Source: Ga0077555 sp050187415 (GTDB lineage: Bacteria > Pseudomonadota > Alphaproteobacteria > Rhizobiales > Hyphomicrobiaceae). From it: 64,000 nucleotides of DNA. Position numbers and translations under genes: made by a program. Below, piece by piece: positions 8,625 to 17,524 of this stretch. The DNA is taken from positions 109,843 to 173,842 of the forward strand of contig JBFWXN010000001.1 of NCBI GenBank assembly GCA_050187415.1, written 5' to 3'. The notes under the pieces were generated by a model that was not told the DNA's origin, did no database searches, and worked only from the letters and a program-made list of their open reading frames with translations. Within the stretch, counting starts at the first letter, position 1; the number at the start of each line of letters is the position of its first letter.

Positions 8625-9656
8625 TCAGCGGTTCGTCAACTTCAGCTCGATGCGGCGGTTTTTGCGCAAGATGTCGTCCGTGTCGCCAACTTCGAGTGGT
8701 GCAAACTCTCCATAGCCCGCCGCCACGAGCCGGTGCGCCGCGACGCCGCGGCTGATCAGGTATTTCACGACCGAGATGGCGCGTGCCGACGACAGCTCCC
8801 AGTTCGAGGGGAACTCGCGGCTTTGGATCGGCCGCGCGTCGGTGTGTCCGTCGACCTGCAGGACCCAATCCACCTCGGGCGGAATCTGGCGCTCGACCTC
8901 GACGATCGCCTGTGCCAGCTGATCCATGGCGGCGAGGCCGTCGACGGTCATCTGTGCCTGCCCAGATGGGAACAGAACCTCCGACTGGAAGACGAAGCGG
9001 TCTCCGACGACTCGGATGTCCTTGCGCCCTTTCAGCAGCTCGCGCAGCCGGCCGAAGAAATCGGAGCGATAGCGCTGCAGCTCCTGCACCTGCCGGGCCA
9101 GTACAAGATTGAGGCGCGCGCCGAGATCACTAATGCGCGCCTGCGAATCCTTGTCCTTCGCCTCCGCTGCCTGCAGCGCCTCATTCAACGCCGCGATCTG
9201 TCGGCGCAACGCCAGAAGCTGTTGGTTGAGCAGGTCGACCTTGGCAAGCGCATCATTCGAGACGTTCCTTTCGCTCGCCAGCTCTTTCGACAACGCCGAG
9301 ATCCGTTGCTCGGCCGTGTCGGCGCGCGTGTCGCCAAGTCCGGCAATGCTCGTGAGCTTTTGGTTTTCGGCCGTCAGTGACGACAGCGAGGCTTTCAATG
9401 CCGCCAGTTCGTCCTCGAGTGACTTGCCCTTGCCCTTCTCGAGCGAGAGCAGACTCGTCAGCTCGGCGATCTGGCGCGTCAGCCGCTTGAGCGCGCTGTC
9501 CTTGCCGGAGGCCTCCTGTCCCACGAAGTATTGCGAGATCATGAAGATCGACATCAGAAACGTGACGGTGAGAAGCAGGGTCGAGAGGACGTCGACGTAG
9601 CCCGGCCAGAACTCGCCGTGATCTCCTCCTCCGCGACGTGATCGTCCGCGGGACAT
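8625..9656 (-). CDS. MotB/OmpA-like peptidoglycan-binding stator protein with coiled coil
   Basis: 343 residues. The N-terminal helix (residues 17-45, YVDVLSTLLLTVTFLMSIFM) carries an Asp, D22, at the place of the proton-accepting Asp in MotB-type stators. A long heptad-rich segment (about 55-195, rich in Leu, Lys, Glu and Ala) spans the periplasm. The C-terminal OmpA domain (about 210-340) ends with the usual peptidoglycan-binding elements (VDGHTDARPI, GYGEFAPLEV, NRRIELKL). Its ATG is three bases behind the TolQ-like stop, so the two form an operon. The coiled coil is much longer than in MotB. It probably couples proton flow to work on the envelope; motility is not implied, as no flagellar genes are nearby. 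Confidence 0.88.
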   Translation of the reverse strand: MSRGRSRRGGGDHGEFWPGYVDVLSTLLLTVTFLMSIFMISQYFVGQEASGKDSALKRLTRQIAELTSLLSLEKGKGKSLEDELAALKASLSSLTAENQKLTSIAGLGDTRADTAEQRISALSKELASERNVSNDALAKVDLLNQQLLALRRQIAALNEALQAAEAKDKDSQARISDLGARLNLVLARQVQELQRYRSDFFGRLRELLKGRKDIRVVGDRFVFQSEVLFPSGQAQMTVDGLAAMDQLAQAIVEVERQIPPEVDWVLQVDGHTDARPIQSREFPSNWELSSARAISVVKYLISRGVAAHRLVAAGYGEFAPLEVGDTDDILRKNRRIELKLTNR

Positions 9657-9659
9657 GCG

Positions 9660-10700
9660 TCAAGCCCCTCTGCGTGCCATTGACTTGGCGAGATCCTTCA
9701 ACACTGCGGCGACCTCCGTTTGGCGCGTGGCCTGGTCGTCGATCCATTCGCGGACCACCTTCTGCTCGGCCCGCATCTGCTGCACGAGCTGATCGACACC
9801 TTGCGCCAGTTCCCGCACCGGCTGGCCGCCGGTACCGTTTGCATCATCACCGGCCCCTTCGATCCGGCCACCGAGATCCGTGATGGCACGCTGGAGATCA
9901 TGAACTGCTATTTGAAGCTGACGTGTCCCTGGATCGCTCCCGACGACACCCGATGCCGGAGACAGGTCGGTAATGCCTGAAAGCCACTCTTCGAGTTCAT
10001 TATAGAAGCGGTTATGGGCATGATTGGCCTGTAGCTCGAGGAAGCCCAGAACCAGCGACCCTGAGAGCCCCAATAGCGATGCGGAAAACGCGGTTCCCAT
10101 GCCTTTCAGCGGCGCTGCGAGCCCATTCTTCAACTCCTCGAACACGAGAACGCTGTCCGATTGGCGGGTATCGAGCGTGTTGATCGCCTTGCCGACCGAT
10201 TCGATCGTTTCGAGCAGTCCCCAGAATGTGCCGAGGAGCCCGAGAAACACGAGCAGGCCGACCAGATAGCGACCTGTTTCGCGCGACTCGTCGAGCCGTC
10301 CTCCGATCGAGTCCATGATCGATCGCATCGTCTGCGCCGAAAGCGAGAGGGCACCCGTGCGGTCTCTCAACATGGTTGCCATCGGCGACAGCAGTACCGG
10401 TTTATGCTCGATTGCGAGACCCGGGTCGGCGATCCGAAAGGCATTCACCCATCGAACCTCGCGGTACAGTCGAAAGACTTGGGCGAAGGCGCGCAGGATG
10501 CCGATCGAGAGAACCGTTACGATCAGTCCGTTCAGCGCGGGGTTGTTCCAGAAAGCCACCGCCAGCTGATTGCCGATGATCGCGATGATGAAGCCGACCA
10601 GGACGAGGAAGATGAACATGCCGCGTAGAAAACCGCCCGGCGTGTTCAGCGTTCGCGAGAACGGGCGCGTCGCGGCCTCCGCAGATCGAACTCTCGCCAT
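9660..10700 (-). CDS. MotA/TolQ/ExbB-family proton-channel protein
   Basis: About 346 residues. An in-frame ATG eight codons upstream exists, but ATG 10700 has GGAGG at 10708-10712 and is preferred. Transmembrane helices lie near residues 27-50 (FIFLVLVGFIIAIIGNQLAV), 55-75, 140-165 (YLVGLLVFLGLLGTFWGLLE) and 195-225 (MGTAFSASLLGLSGSLVLGF). The last two carry the GLLGTFWGL and GMGTAFSASLLG patterns typical of the channel helices of MotA/TolQ. A helical C-terminal tail of about 110 residues follows. Its partner is the OmpA/MotB-like gene immediately downstream. Confidence 0.88.
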   Translation of the reverse strand: MARVRSAEAATRPFSRTLNTPGGFLRGMFIFLVLVGFIIAIIGNQLAVAFWNNPALNGLIVTVLSIGILRAFAQVFRLYREVRWVNAFRIADPGLAIEHKPVLLSPMATMLRDRTGALSLSAQTMRSIMDSIGGRLDESRETGRYLVGLLVFLGLLGTFWGLLETIESVGKAINTLDTRQSDSVLVFEELKNGLAAPLKGMGTAFSASLLGLSGSLVLGFLELQANHAHNRFYNELEEWLSGITDLSPASGVVGSDPGTRQLQIAVHDLQRAITDLGGRIEGAGDDANGTGGQPVRELAQGVDQLVQQMRAEQKVVREWIDDQATRQTEVAAVLKDLAKSMARRGA

Positions 10701-10814
10701 CGACTTCCCTCCGCCCGCTGTCAATTCGGCGTAGCTTAGCTCCCGATCGTGTCAGCACAATATGCTGCGCCGATTGGGCCTGTTCGCGACTCGGTGACGG
10801 ACTTCACGCGCGAC

Positions 10815-11603
10815 TCAGGCATTTTTGAGCAGCGCCAGCATGCTTTTTTGGACGTTGCCGTTGGCGGCCAGAACATCTCCGCTCTCGAGCGTGGTCGCTC
10901 CGCCCGCCAGATCGCTGACGATGCCGCCCGCTTCGCGAACCATCAGAAGTCCCGCGGCGACGTCCCACGCCTGGAGGGAATGCTCCCAATAGGCATCGAA
11001 GCGGCCGGCCGCGACCCAGGCGAGGTCGAGCGCCGCCGCCCCCATGCGGCGCACGCCCGCGGTCTCTCGCATGGCCGCCTCGCATTCGGACAAGAAACGT
11101 TTGTGGCCGGGCCGGCCGCGATGCGGGATGCCGGTGACGACGAGGCATTCGGCGAGCGTCCGCCGGTTGGCGACCCTCAAGCGGCGGTCGTTCAGGAATG
11201 CGCCTTTGCCCTTCTCAGCCGTAAAGAGGTCGTTCGACGCGGGATTGTAGACGACTCCGGCTACGATCTCGCCATCTCGTTCCAGCCCTACCGAAATGGC
11301 GAAGTGGGGAACGCCGTGCAGGAAATTGGTCGTCCCGTCGAGCGGATCCACGATCCAGCGATGCGATTTATCGGGACCGTCGACGGCACCGCGTTCCTCC
11401 ATCAGGAAGCCGTAGCCGTGACGCGCCCGGGACAGCTCGGCGAAGAGAATATCCTCCGCCTTGTGATCGGCAGCCGACACGAAGTTGGCCGGCCCTTTGA
11501 CGGAGACCTGCAACTGCTCGACCTCGCCGAAGTCGCGCGCGAGGCTTCGTCCGGCCTTTCGGACAGCCGCGACCATCACGTTCATGAGTGCCGACTGGGG
11601 CAT
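10815..11603 (-). CDS. suhB: Inositol-1-monophosphatase family protein (SuhB-like)
   Basis: 262 residues. Mg-dependent phosphatase of the inositol monophosphatase/FBPase superfamily. Metal ligands are recognisable: E-E in LMEERGAVD, the motif WIVDPLDGTTNFLHG, and WDVAAGLLMVREAGG near residue 214. The N-terminus MPQSALMNVMVAAVRKAGRSL matches the usual SuhB start of related bacteria, and a GAGAGAGGG stretch precedes the ATG. It hydrolyses inositol or other sugar monophosphates; enterobacterial SuhB also has an RNA-polymerase role that cannot be inferred here. It lies about 115 bases upstream of the stator pair on the same strand. Confidence 0.92.
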   Translation of the reverse strand: MPQSALMNVMVAAVRKAGRSLARDFGEVEQLQVSVKGPANFVSAADHKAEDILFAELSRARHGYGFLMEERGAVDGPDKSHRWIVDPLDGTTNFLHGVPHFAISVGLERDGEIVAGVVYNPASNDLFTAEKGKGAFLNDRRLRVANRRTLAECLVVTGIPHRGRPGHKRFLSECEAAMRETAGVRRMGAAALDLAWVAAGRFDAYWEHSLQAWDVAAGLLMVREAGGIVSDLAGGATTLESGDVLAANGNVQKSMLALLKNA

Positions 11604-12036
11604 CTACCCTCTCTCTTGCAAACCGCTTGGGCAATAGCCGACCGAAGACAGGTTTTCATCAGGCCGCATGGCCCAAAGTCGCGATTTGCGAATTTCCATT
11701 CTCTTGATGCAGTGCACTATCAGTCGGGCCGGTCGGCTGGCAAGTGCGCTTGATCTGGCGGGCAACCGGGTGAAGCTGCCCCGTCCGTGATCACTGCGGC
11801 CAACCCGTGCTCGTCGTCGTGCCCGCTGAACGACAGCCCAAGCGGCCTGCATTGTCGACCGATGAGCGACCCGGAAATCGAACATTCATCACGCCATTCC
11901 CAAATAGGGGAGTGGCGCACAGCCGGGTTCACGCAGCACCTCCCGATCCGTCGCAGGACGGTCACAGGCAGGCGATATGCTTGCTTTTGGCAAGTTTATC
12001 GCGCTACGTCTTGGGCTCGTCTTTTCGGAGGCCCCC
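11604..12036. other. Intergenic region between suhB and the MarR-GNAT gene
   Basis: About 430 bases between divergent starts. Short open frames occur here, but none has a good ribosome site together with protein-like composition. I see no tRNA, clear terminator or long inverted repeat. It must hold both promoters; I cannot assign them with confidence. Confidence 0.5.
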
Positions 12037-12963
12037 ATGTCCGATGCCGCCGTAAATGCCGTCCGGCAGTTTTCCCGCTACTATACGCGGCGCATTGGCG
12101 TGCTTGAGGACAGTCTCCTCGGAAGCGGGTTGACGCTGCCGCAAGGCCGGTTGCTCTACGAGATCGCCCAATGCGACGAGGGTTCGGCAACACCGGGCGA
12201 GATGGCCGCGCAACTTGGCCTTGACGCGGGCTACGTCAGCCGCCTGATCGCCGCGCTCGAAGCGCGAGGACTGGTCGTCCGGGAGCCCTCCGCCTCGGAT
12301 GCCCGGCGTGTGGTTCTGCGACTGACGGACGAGGGACAAGCCGCCTTCGCGGCGGTCGACAGGCGGTCACGCAGCGAGGTCGCCGCCCTTCTCGCCAGGA
12401 TCGAGCCGGCCGCGCGCAGCGAAGTCGTCGCGGCGATGCGATCGATCGAGCGCAATCTCGAGCCGAAGGACGCTGCACCGCCGAGAGCGGTGCTGCGCGA
12501 GCCGAGATGCGGCGACATCGGCTGGGTCGTGCACCGCCACGCCGCGCTCTATCATCTGGAGTATGGGTGGGATTGGACATTCGAGGCTCTCGTGGCGAAA
12601 GTCGCTGGAGCGTTCATCGATACTTTTGATCCGGCGCGCGATTGCTGCCGCATCGCGGACGCAAGCGGCGAGGTGGTCGGCTCGGCGTTTGTCGTGCGGA
12701 CCGAAGACGCACGTGTCGCCAAGCTCCGCCTGGTCTATGTCGAGCCGGGCATGCGGGGCACCGGGCTCGGAAGGCGTCTCGTCGAGGATTGCATGACGTT
12801 CGCCCGATGTGCCGGGTATGGCCGAATGACGCTGTGGACCAATGACCCGTTGATTGCCGCGCGGCGCCTTTATGAAAAGCTCGGCTTCGAAATGACGGCG
12901 TCCGAGCCGGTCACGGCGTTCGGGCACGAAATGGCGAGCGAAACGTGGGGGCGAGATCTCTAG
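12037..12963 (+). CDS. MarR-family regulator fused to GNAT acetyltransferase
   Basis: 308 residues from ATG 12037, chosen because GGAGG sits six bases upstream (12027-12031); an earlier in-frame ATG at 11977 lacks one. Residues 1-145 are a MarR winged helix (PQGRLLYEIAQCDEGS, then recognition-helix region LGLDAGYVSRLIAALEARGL and wing SDARRVVLRLTDEG). Residues about 155-305 are a GNAT domain with the acetyl-CoA loop VEPGMRGTGLGRRLVED and the C-terminal YEKLGFEM. This MarR-GNAT fusion is a known family in which the acetyltransferase may modify a small molecule that the regulator also senses. The target operon is unknown; divergent suhB is a possibility. Confidence 0.9.
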   Translation: MSDAAVNAVRQFSRYYTRRIGVLEDSLLGSGLTLPQGRLLYEIAQCDEGSATPGEMAAQLGLDAGYVSRLIAALEARGLVVREPSASDARRVVLRLTDEGQAAFAAVDRRSRSEVAALLARIEPAARSEVVAAMRSIERNLEPKDAAPPRAVLREPRCGDIGWVVHRHAALYHLEYGWDWTFEALVAKVAGAFIDTFDPARDCCRIADASGEVVGSAFVVRTEDARVAKLRLVYVEPGMRGTGLGRRLVEDCMTFARCAGYGRMTLWTNDPLIAARRLYEKLGFEMTASEPVTAFGHEMASETWGRDL

Positions 12964-13003
12964 GAACGCGCCCCCTCCTTGCATCAGACGCGAAAGTCGG
13001 GGA

Positions 13004-13582
13004 TCAGCCGCGCGGCTCGGTCCAGCTTTCGGAGAAGGCAAGTGCCGACGTCGAGAACGGCTTGCCTTCGCGATCGAGCGGCCAGGCCTTACCCGACGCC
13101 AAAACGCCGTTCCGAATCAAGCGCGCGCCCAACGCCGGAATGAGGACGGTATTGAGACCGTATTTGCGCCCGTTGTGACCGGGCTGATGGTGCAGCATCA
13201 ACGGTTCGCCGATCTCGTACCAAGTGAGCGAGATGTCTTCGGTCGTCGTGATCACGCGCTCCGTCCAGAATGTGCGCGGATCGCCCTCCTTCTCGAACTC
13301 GGCATCGAGGACCGGCAGATCCTTGTCCGCGAGATCAGGATTGAGCATGCCCTGCACCGTGTCCTGCAGCCAGCGCGTCATCGAGATGTTGTCGGAGTAG
13401 ATCCGCCACTTGTCGTCGGTCAGCTCGCTTTTCAGGTAGAGCACATGACCCGGTCCCATCGGCGACAGATAGATGCGCCAGAAGCTGGCGTTGGTGGTGA
13501 GCGGCCCGTCCTTGGACGATGACAGCCGCAGGAATGGGTTCTCTCCCGTCAGGATGGTCTTGTTCGGATCTGCGATCGACAT
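13004..13582 (-). CDS. Conserved-looking protein of unknown function
   Basis: 192 residues from ATG 13582, which has GGAGG at 13588-13592; longer in-frame versions run into the upstream gamma-glutamyltransferase gene. I do not recognise the family. The protein is soluble, without signal peptide or transmembrane segment. It is rich in aromatic and beta-type stretches (SFWRIYLSPMGPGHVLYLKS, WRIYSDNISMTRWLQD) and has a His-rich stretch MLHHQPGHNGRKYG near residue 142. It begins 34 bases after the gamma-glutamyltransferase stop and is the last gene of a four-gene minus-strand unit, so it probably acts in the same catabolic route. Confidence 0.75.
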   Translation of the reverse strand: MSIADPNKTILTGENPFLRLSSSKDGPLTTNASFWRIYLSPMGPGHVLYLKSELTDDKWRIYSDNISMTRWLQDTVQGMLNPDLADKDLPVLDAEFEKEGDPRTFWTERVITTTEDISLTWYEIGEPLMLHHQPGHNGRKYGLNTVLIPALGARLIRNGVLASGKAWPLDREGKPFSTSALAFSESWTEPRG

Positions 13583-13616
13583 GGGTACCTCCGTTGCTGT
13601 TGTCCTGGCGAAAGCG

Positions 13617-15218
13617 TCAGACATCGTCCTCGCTGACGGCTTCGCTCCAATGCTGCTGCGGCTCAGTTGCGCCCTCGTTCTCGCCGGCGGCGCGCCGCAC
13701 CGCGCCCGCGATCGTGAAGTTCGTCGGGTGCGGCAGGGGGTCGACCTCGACCGTGTCGCGGACGGCCGAGAGCATCGCCTTGGCATCCGCCGGCAGGCGC
13801 CGGTCGATCGACACGACGGCGCCGCCCGAGACGTCGATCCGAGGCTGATGAAAGGCACGATCCAAATCCCAGCCGAAGTCCGCCATCTCGGCAAGGAGCT
13901 GGAACACGGCCGGGATGATCCGACGTCCGCCGCAGCCGCCGATGCCGACCGCGACGCCGTCCTTCTCCATGATCGTCGGCACGTAGTTCGATAGTCCCCG
14001 CTTGTCCGGCGCCAGTCCGTTGGGGCCTTCGGGGCGGGGATCGAACCAGTTGAGCCCGTTGTTCATCAGGATGCCGGTCTGCGGCAACACCACGCGGCTG
14101 CCGAACAGCGACAGCAGCGTTTGCGTCAGCGTGACGATGTTGCCGTCGCGATCGATCACGGACAGATGCGTGGTCGAGGTGGGCATGCCGCGCTCGCCGG
14201 TGTCGCCCATACGCTTGAAACGGTCCTCCCAGGCGAACTCGAGGGCTTTGGCGTAGGCAACGAAGCGCGCGCCGTCCGGTGCGCTGCCGGGTGCTCCGCC
14301 ATGTCTGGCGAGGTGATCGAAGGCCAGCAGCAACGTCGGTCCGCCATTGAGCTCCGGTAGAACGGTGATGGTCTGGCCGCGATAGGAGCGCGTCAGCGGC
14401 TCGCGTTCGACGGGGGCGACGGCGGCCAGGTCCTCGAGCGAAATATAGCCGCCCATCTCCTGGATGTCCTCGGCGATGGCCCGGGCGAGCGGTCCTTTGT
14501 ACATCACCTCGACGCCGTCCGATGCCAGAGCCTTGAGCGTCCGCGCCAGCACCTTGCAGGGCAGCTTCAGCACCTCGCGCCCGGTTTGCGGTGCCGGCGC
14601 GATCGGGGGCATGCCGCCGCGCAGGAAGCGGTCCTTGCAACCGGGATCGCCTTGCAGGTCCGCGAGAGCATTGGCAACGATCAGCGTCGTGTGGAAATCG
14701 ACGACGAGCCCGTCCTCGGCGAGAGCGATGGCGGGTGCCAGCAGGCTGCTCCAGGCTTTCGAGCCGAGCAGGCGGTGCGCGAGCGCGAGCCCGGCCGGTT
14801 GCGTCGGGGCGACCGTCGCCTTCGGCCCGACCGCGTGCACGTTGCCGACCGTCGACGGCCACCCGAACAGATTGCCTGCGTCCGTGCCGCCATCCAGCTT
14901 GAAGTCCTGCATCCGCAGGCCTCGGGGAGAGCGCGCGCCGAAGTCGATGGCGGTGACCGTGCCCGTCTTCCCATTCCTATGGAGCAGCGCGCCGACTCCG
15001 CCGACACCGCTCATCCAGGGCTCCAGCACGCCAATGGCAAACGCTGCCGCGACGGCCGCGTCCATGGCGTTTCCGCCTTCCTTCAGCACGCGCGCGCCGA
15101 TTTCGGATGCCGCCCGGTTCTGCGTCACCACGATGCCGCCGCTCGATCTGGTGGAAGGCTTCGTGACCTGCCTCTTGAGCGATACGTTCGGCGAGCAGAG
15201 ATTTCGGGCGGTCGGCAT
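13617..15218 (-). CDS. Gamma-glutamyltransferase family protein
   Basis: 533 residues, an N-terminal nucleophile hydrolase that self-cleaves into two chains and moves or hydrolyses gamma-glutamyl groups. The catalytic threonine is T349 in TSTTHLSVIDRDGN, and the large chain starts with GGIVVTQNRAASEIGARVLKEGG. The GGCGG-type substrate loop appears as VGIGGCGGRR near residue 432. No convincing signal peptide is visible, so it may be cytoplasmic, unlike enterobacterial Ggt; the substrate may be a non-glutathione gamma-glutamyl compound. GGAG precedes the ATG by about six bases. It sits between the alpha/beta hydrolase (36 bases) and the unknown gene (34 bases). Confidence 0.9.
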   Translation of the reverse strand: MPTARNLCSPNVSLKRQVTKPSTRSSGGIVVTQNRAASEIGARVLKEGGNAMDAAVAAAFAIGVLEPWMSGVGGVGALLHRNGKTGTVTAIDFGARSPRGLRMQDFKLDGGTDAGNLFGWPSTVGNVHAVGPKATVAPTQPAGLALAHRLLGSKAWSSLLAPAIALAEDGLVVDFHTTLIVANALADLQGDPGCKDRFLRGGMPPIAPAPQTGREVLKLPCKVLARTLKALASDGVEVMYKGPLARAIAEDIQEMGGYISLEDLAAVAPVEREPLTRSYRGQTITVLPELNGGPTLLLAFDHLARHGGAPGSAPDGARFVAYAKALEFAWEDRFKRMGDTGERGMPTSTTHLSVIDRDGNIVTLTQTLLSLFGSRVVLPQTGILMNNGLNWFDPRPEGPNGLAPDKRGLSNYVPTIMEKDGVAVGIGGCGGRRIIPAVFQLLAEMADFGWDLDRAFHQPRIDVSGGAVVSIDRRLPADAKAMLSAVRDTVEVDPLPHPTNFTIAGAVRRAAGENEGATEPQQHWSEAVSEDDV

Positions 15219-15254
15219 CGCGGCTCCGGGATTTTGTCGGATGGAATTGTGATC

Positions 15255-16055
15255 TTAGGGGCGAGCGCCGAAATTGGCGATCAACGCATCGAGGGTCTCG
15301 TCCGGTCTCTCCTGCATCATCATATGCCCGCACGCCGAAAGCGTGACGCATCTTGCACCAGGCACGAGATTGGCGAGTTCCTTGCCTTTGCGCGCCGGCG
15401 TCATCACATCGCTGTCGCCGAGGATGAAGACCGTCGGCACTTTGATTGCGGCGGCTGATTGGGTGGCGTTGGTCCAGGCGTCGCATGCAGCAAGATCGGT
15501 GGCGAGCGCGTGCTCGCGTCCGCGACCCAACACCGCCCGTGCGCTCGCCGTCATCCAGAGTCCGGGAGCCGAGTTGCCCCCGATTTTCGCGACGTTGGCG
15601 AAACACCAGCCGGTCATCATATCGTAGGCGCGTTCGGGCTCGTCCTTGGCGGCCGAGAGAAGCGTTGGGTGCACCGGCATCGATGACGAGATGCCGAGCA
15701 GCGCAAGCCCTGCAATCCGACCGGGTGCGCGCGCGGCGGTTTCGAGCGCGATCACCGCGCCCATGGAATGACCCGCGAGGGTCGCAGTTTTCACGCCTGC
15801 GGCATCCATCACCGCCAGCACCCACTCGCACATCGCCGCGATGCTGGCGAGCGGAGGGCCGTCGGAGCGGCCGTGCGCGGGGAGATCGACTGCGAGAACC
15901 GACCAGCCGTGCCAGGCATACCAGCGGCTCTGAAGGTGCCAGCAGGTGTGGTCGAGGCCGGCACCGTGAATGAAGACCATCATCGGCTTTGCCGCGTCTA
16001 ACTCGCGTCCGCCCGTTGCCGCATAGACAGAATGGCCATTGACCGAAAGCAGCAT
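15255..16055 (-). CDS. Alpha/beta-hydrolase
   Basis: 266 residues from ATG 16055; longer in-frame N-termini overlap the upstream PLP-enzyme gene. The catalytic triad is visible: S97 in AGHSMGA, D216 in LGDSDVMTP, H244 in ACGHMMMQERP, with an oxyanion HGAG at residues 30-33. The fold belongs to the fold of small esterases, C-C hydrolases and haloperoxidases; the substrate is not deducible. Its ATG lies five bases beyond the MetY-like stop, so it is cotranscribed with that gene and with the gamma-glutamyltransferase downstream. Confidence 0.9.
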   Translation of the reverse strand: MLLSVNGHSVYAATGGRELDAAKPMMVFIHGAGLDHTCWHLQSRWYAWHGWSVLAVDLPAHGRSDGPPLASIAAMCEWVLAVMDAAGVKTATLAGHSMGAVIALETAARAPGRIAGLALLGISSSMPVHPTLLSAAKDEPERAYDMMTGWCFANVAKIGGNSAPGLWMTASARAVLGRGREHALATDLAACDAWTNATQSAAAIKVPTVFILGDSDVMTPARKGKELANLVPGARCVTLSACGHMMMQERPDETLDALIANFGARP

Positions 16056-16059
16056 CGCG

Positions 16060-17355
16060 TCAGCCTTTCTGCGAGGCCTTGAGGGCCTGGTCGAGGTCCT
16101 CGGTAAGATCATTCGGGTCCTCGAGGCCGATCGAGAGGCGGACCAGCTCCTCGCCGATGCCGGCAGCCGCAAGCTCCTTGGCGCTCATCTGCTGATGCGT
16201 CGTCGAGCCTGGATGGATGACCAGCGATTTGGCGTCCCCGACGTTGGCGAGATGAGAGAAGACACGCAGGCGCTCGATGAGCTTTGCACCGGCCGTCCGT
16301 CCGCCCTTGACGCCGAAGCTCATCATGGCACCGGCACCCCGCGGGAATTGTCGTTTGGCGAGCGCGTGGTCCGGATGGGTTTCGAGGCCCGGATACTTCA
16401 CCCACGCGACAGCGGCGTGCTGCGCCAGAAAATGCGCGATCAGCCCAGCATTCGAGACGTGACGCGCCATGCGCACGGGCAGCGTTTCAAGGCCCTGAAG
16501 CATATAGAACGCGGTCTGTGGAGCCATGGCCGCACCGAAGTCGCGAAGGCCCTCGGCACGGGCCCGCATGATAAAGGCGGCTGGTCCGAACTCTTCTGCG
16601 AAGGCAAGTCCGTGATATCCTGCATAGGGCTCGGTCAGCGTCGGGAATTTTCCGGATGCGGTCCAGTCGAAGCGTCCACTGTCGACCACCACGCCACCGA
16701 TCGCGACGCCATGTCCGCCGATGAACTTGGTGGCGGAATGCATGACGATGTCGGCGCCCCATTCGAATGGCCGGTTGAGGTAGGGTGTCGAGAAAGTGGA
16801 ATCGATCATCAGCGGCAACCCGGCAGCATGTGCGACGTCGGCCACCGCGCGAAGGTCGAGCACCTCGAGGCCCGGGTTGCCGAGCGTCTCGGCCAGAACG
16901 AGTTGCGTCTCGGGACGGATGGCCTTGGCGAAAGCCTTCGGGTCGCGAGGGTCGACAAGCGTGGACGCAATGCCGAAGCGTGGCAGCGTGTGCACAAGCA
17001 TGTTGTGTGTGCCGCCGTAGATGCGTGATGAGGCTACGATGTGCCCGCCCTGGCCCATCAGCGTCGAAATCGCAAGAAAGAGCGCCGCCTGGCCGCTTGC
17101 CGTCGCCACCGCACCGACCCCACCTTCGAGTGCCGCCATGCGCTCCTCGAATACGGCGACGGTCGGGTTGGAGATGCGGCTGTAGATATGGCCGGCCCGC
17201 TCGAGGTTGAACAATCCGGCGGCGTGCTCGGTCGACTCGAACACGTAGGAGGTCGTCTGATAGATCGGTACGGCACGCGCGCCCGTTGCTGGGTCGGGTT
17301 GCTGTCCCGCATGCAGCGCGAGTGTGTCGAAGCGTGGAAACTGGTCGGCGGACAT
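16060..17355 (-). CDS. O-acetylhomoserine sulfhydrylase-like PLP enzyme (MetY type)
   Basis: 431 residues from ATG 17355, which has GGAGG four bases upstream; longer in-frame starts are unsupported. It belongs to the Cys/Met-metabolism PLP family. The PLP lysine is K210 in MHSATKFIGGHG, the phosphate loop is ATASGQAALF, and the PLP-stacking region is YSRISNP at 58-64. Family members make homocysteine from O-acetylhomoserine and sulfide or exchange other thiols. Being first in an operon with a hydrolase and a gamma-glutamyltransferase suggests a catabolic or thiol-exchange role rather than core methionine synthesis, which is inference. It is divergent from the SMP-30-like gene with 169 bases between. 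Confidence 0.9.
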   Translation of the reverse strand: MSADQFPRFDTLALHAGQQPDPATGARAVPIYQTTSYVFESTEHAAGLFNLERAGHIYSRISNPTVAVFEERMAALEGGVGAVATASGQAALFLAISTLMGQGGHIVASSRIYGGTHNMLVHTLPRFGIASTLVDPRDPKAFAKAIRPETQLVLAETLGNPGLEVLDLRAVADVAHAAGLPLMIDSTFSTPYLNRPFEWGADIVMHSATKFIGGHGVAIGGVVVDSGRFDWTASGKFPTLTEPYAGYHGLAFAEEFGPAAFIMRARAEGLRDFGAAMAPQTAFYMLQGLETLPVRMARHVSNAGLIAHFLAQHAAVAWVKYPGLETHPDHALAKRQFPRGAGAMMSFGVKGGRTAGAKLIERLRVFSHLANVGDAKSLVIHPGSTTHQQMSAKELAAAGIGEELVRLSIGLEDPNDLTEDLDQALKASQKG

Positions 17356-17524
17356 GGGGCCTCCGGGTGTGACCTGGCCACCGTAGGGGAGGACGCGGCG
17401 GGTCGCCAGCCGCAAGGTATCCCAATCGGCGACGGATGTGCCCGCGAGCCGACCGGCTTGTCGTCGGCGACATTCGCACGGCATGCTGGGCTCAACGTAT
17501 TTCTCAAATCGATCGGGAGCCAGC

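Noticed and set aside
8625..10700. Zorya-type anti-phage system
   Set aside because: Only the two stator-like proteins are present; no ZorC, ZorD or ZorE-like gene follows, and the neighbours are housekeeping genes.
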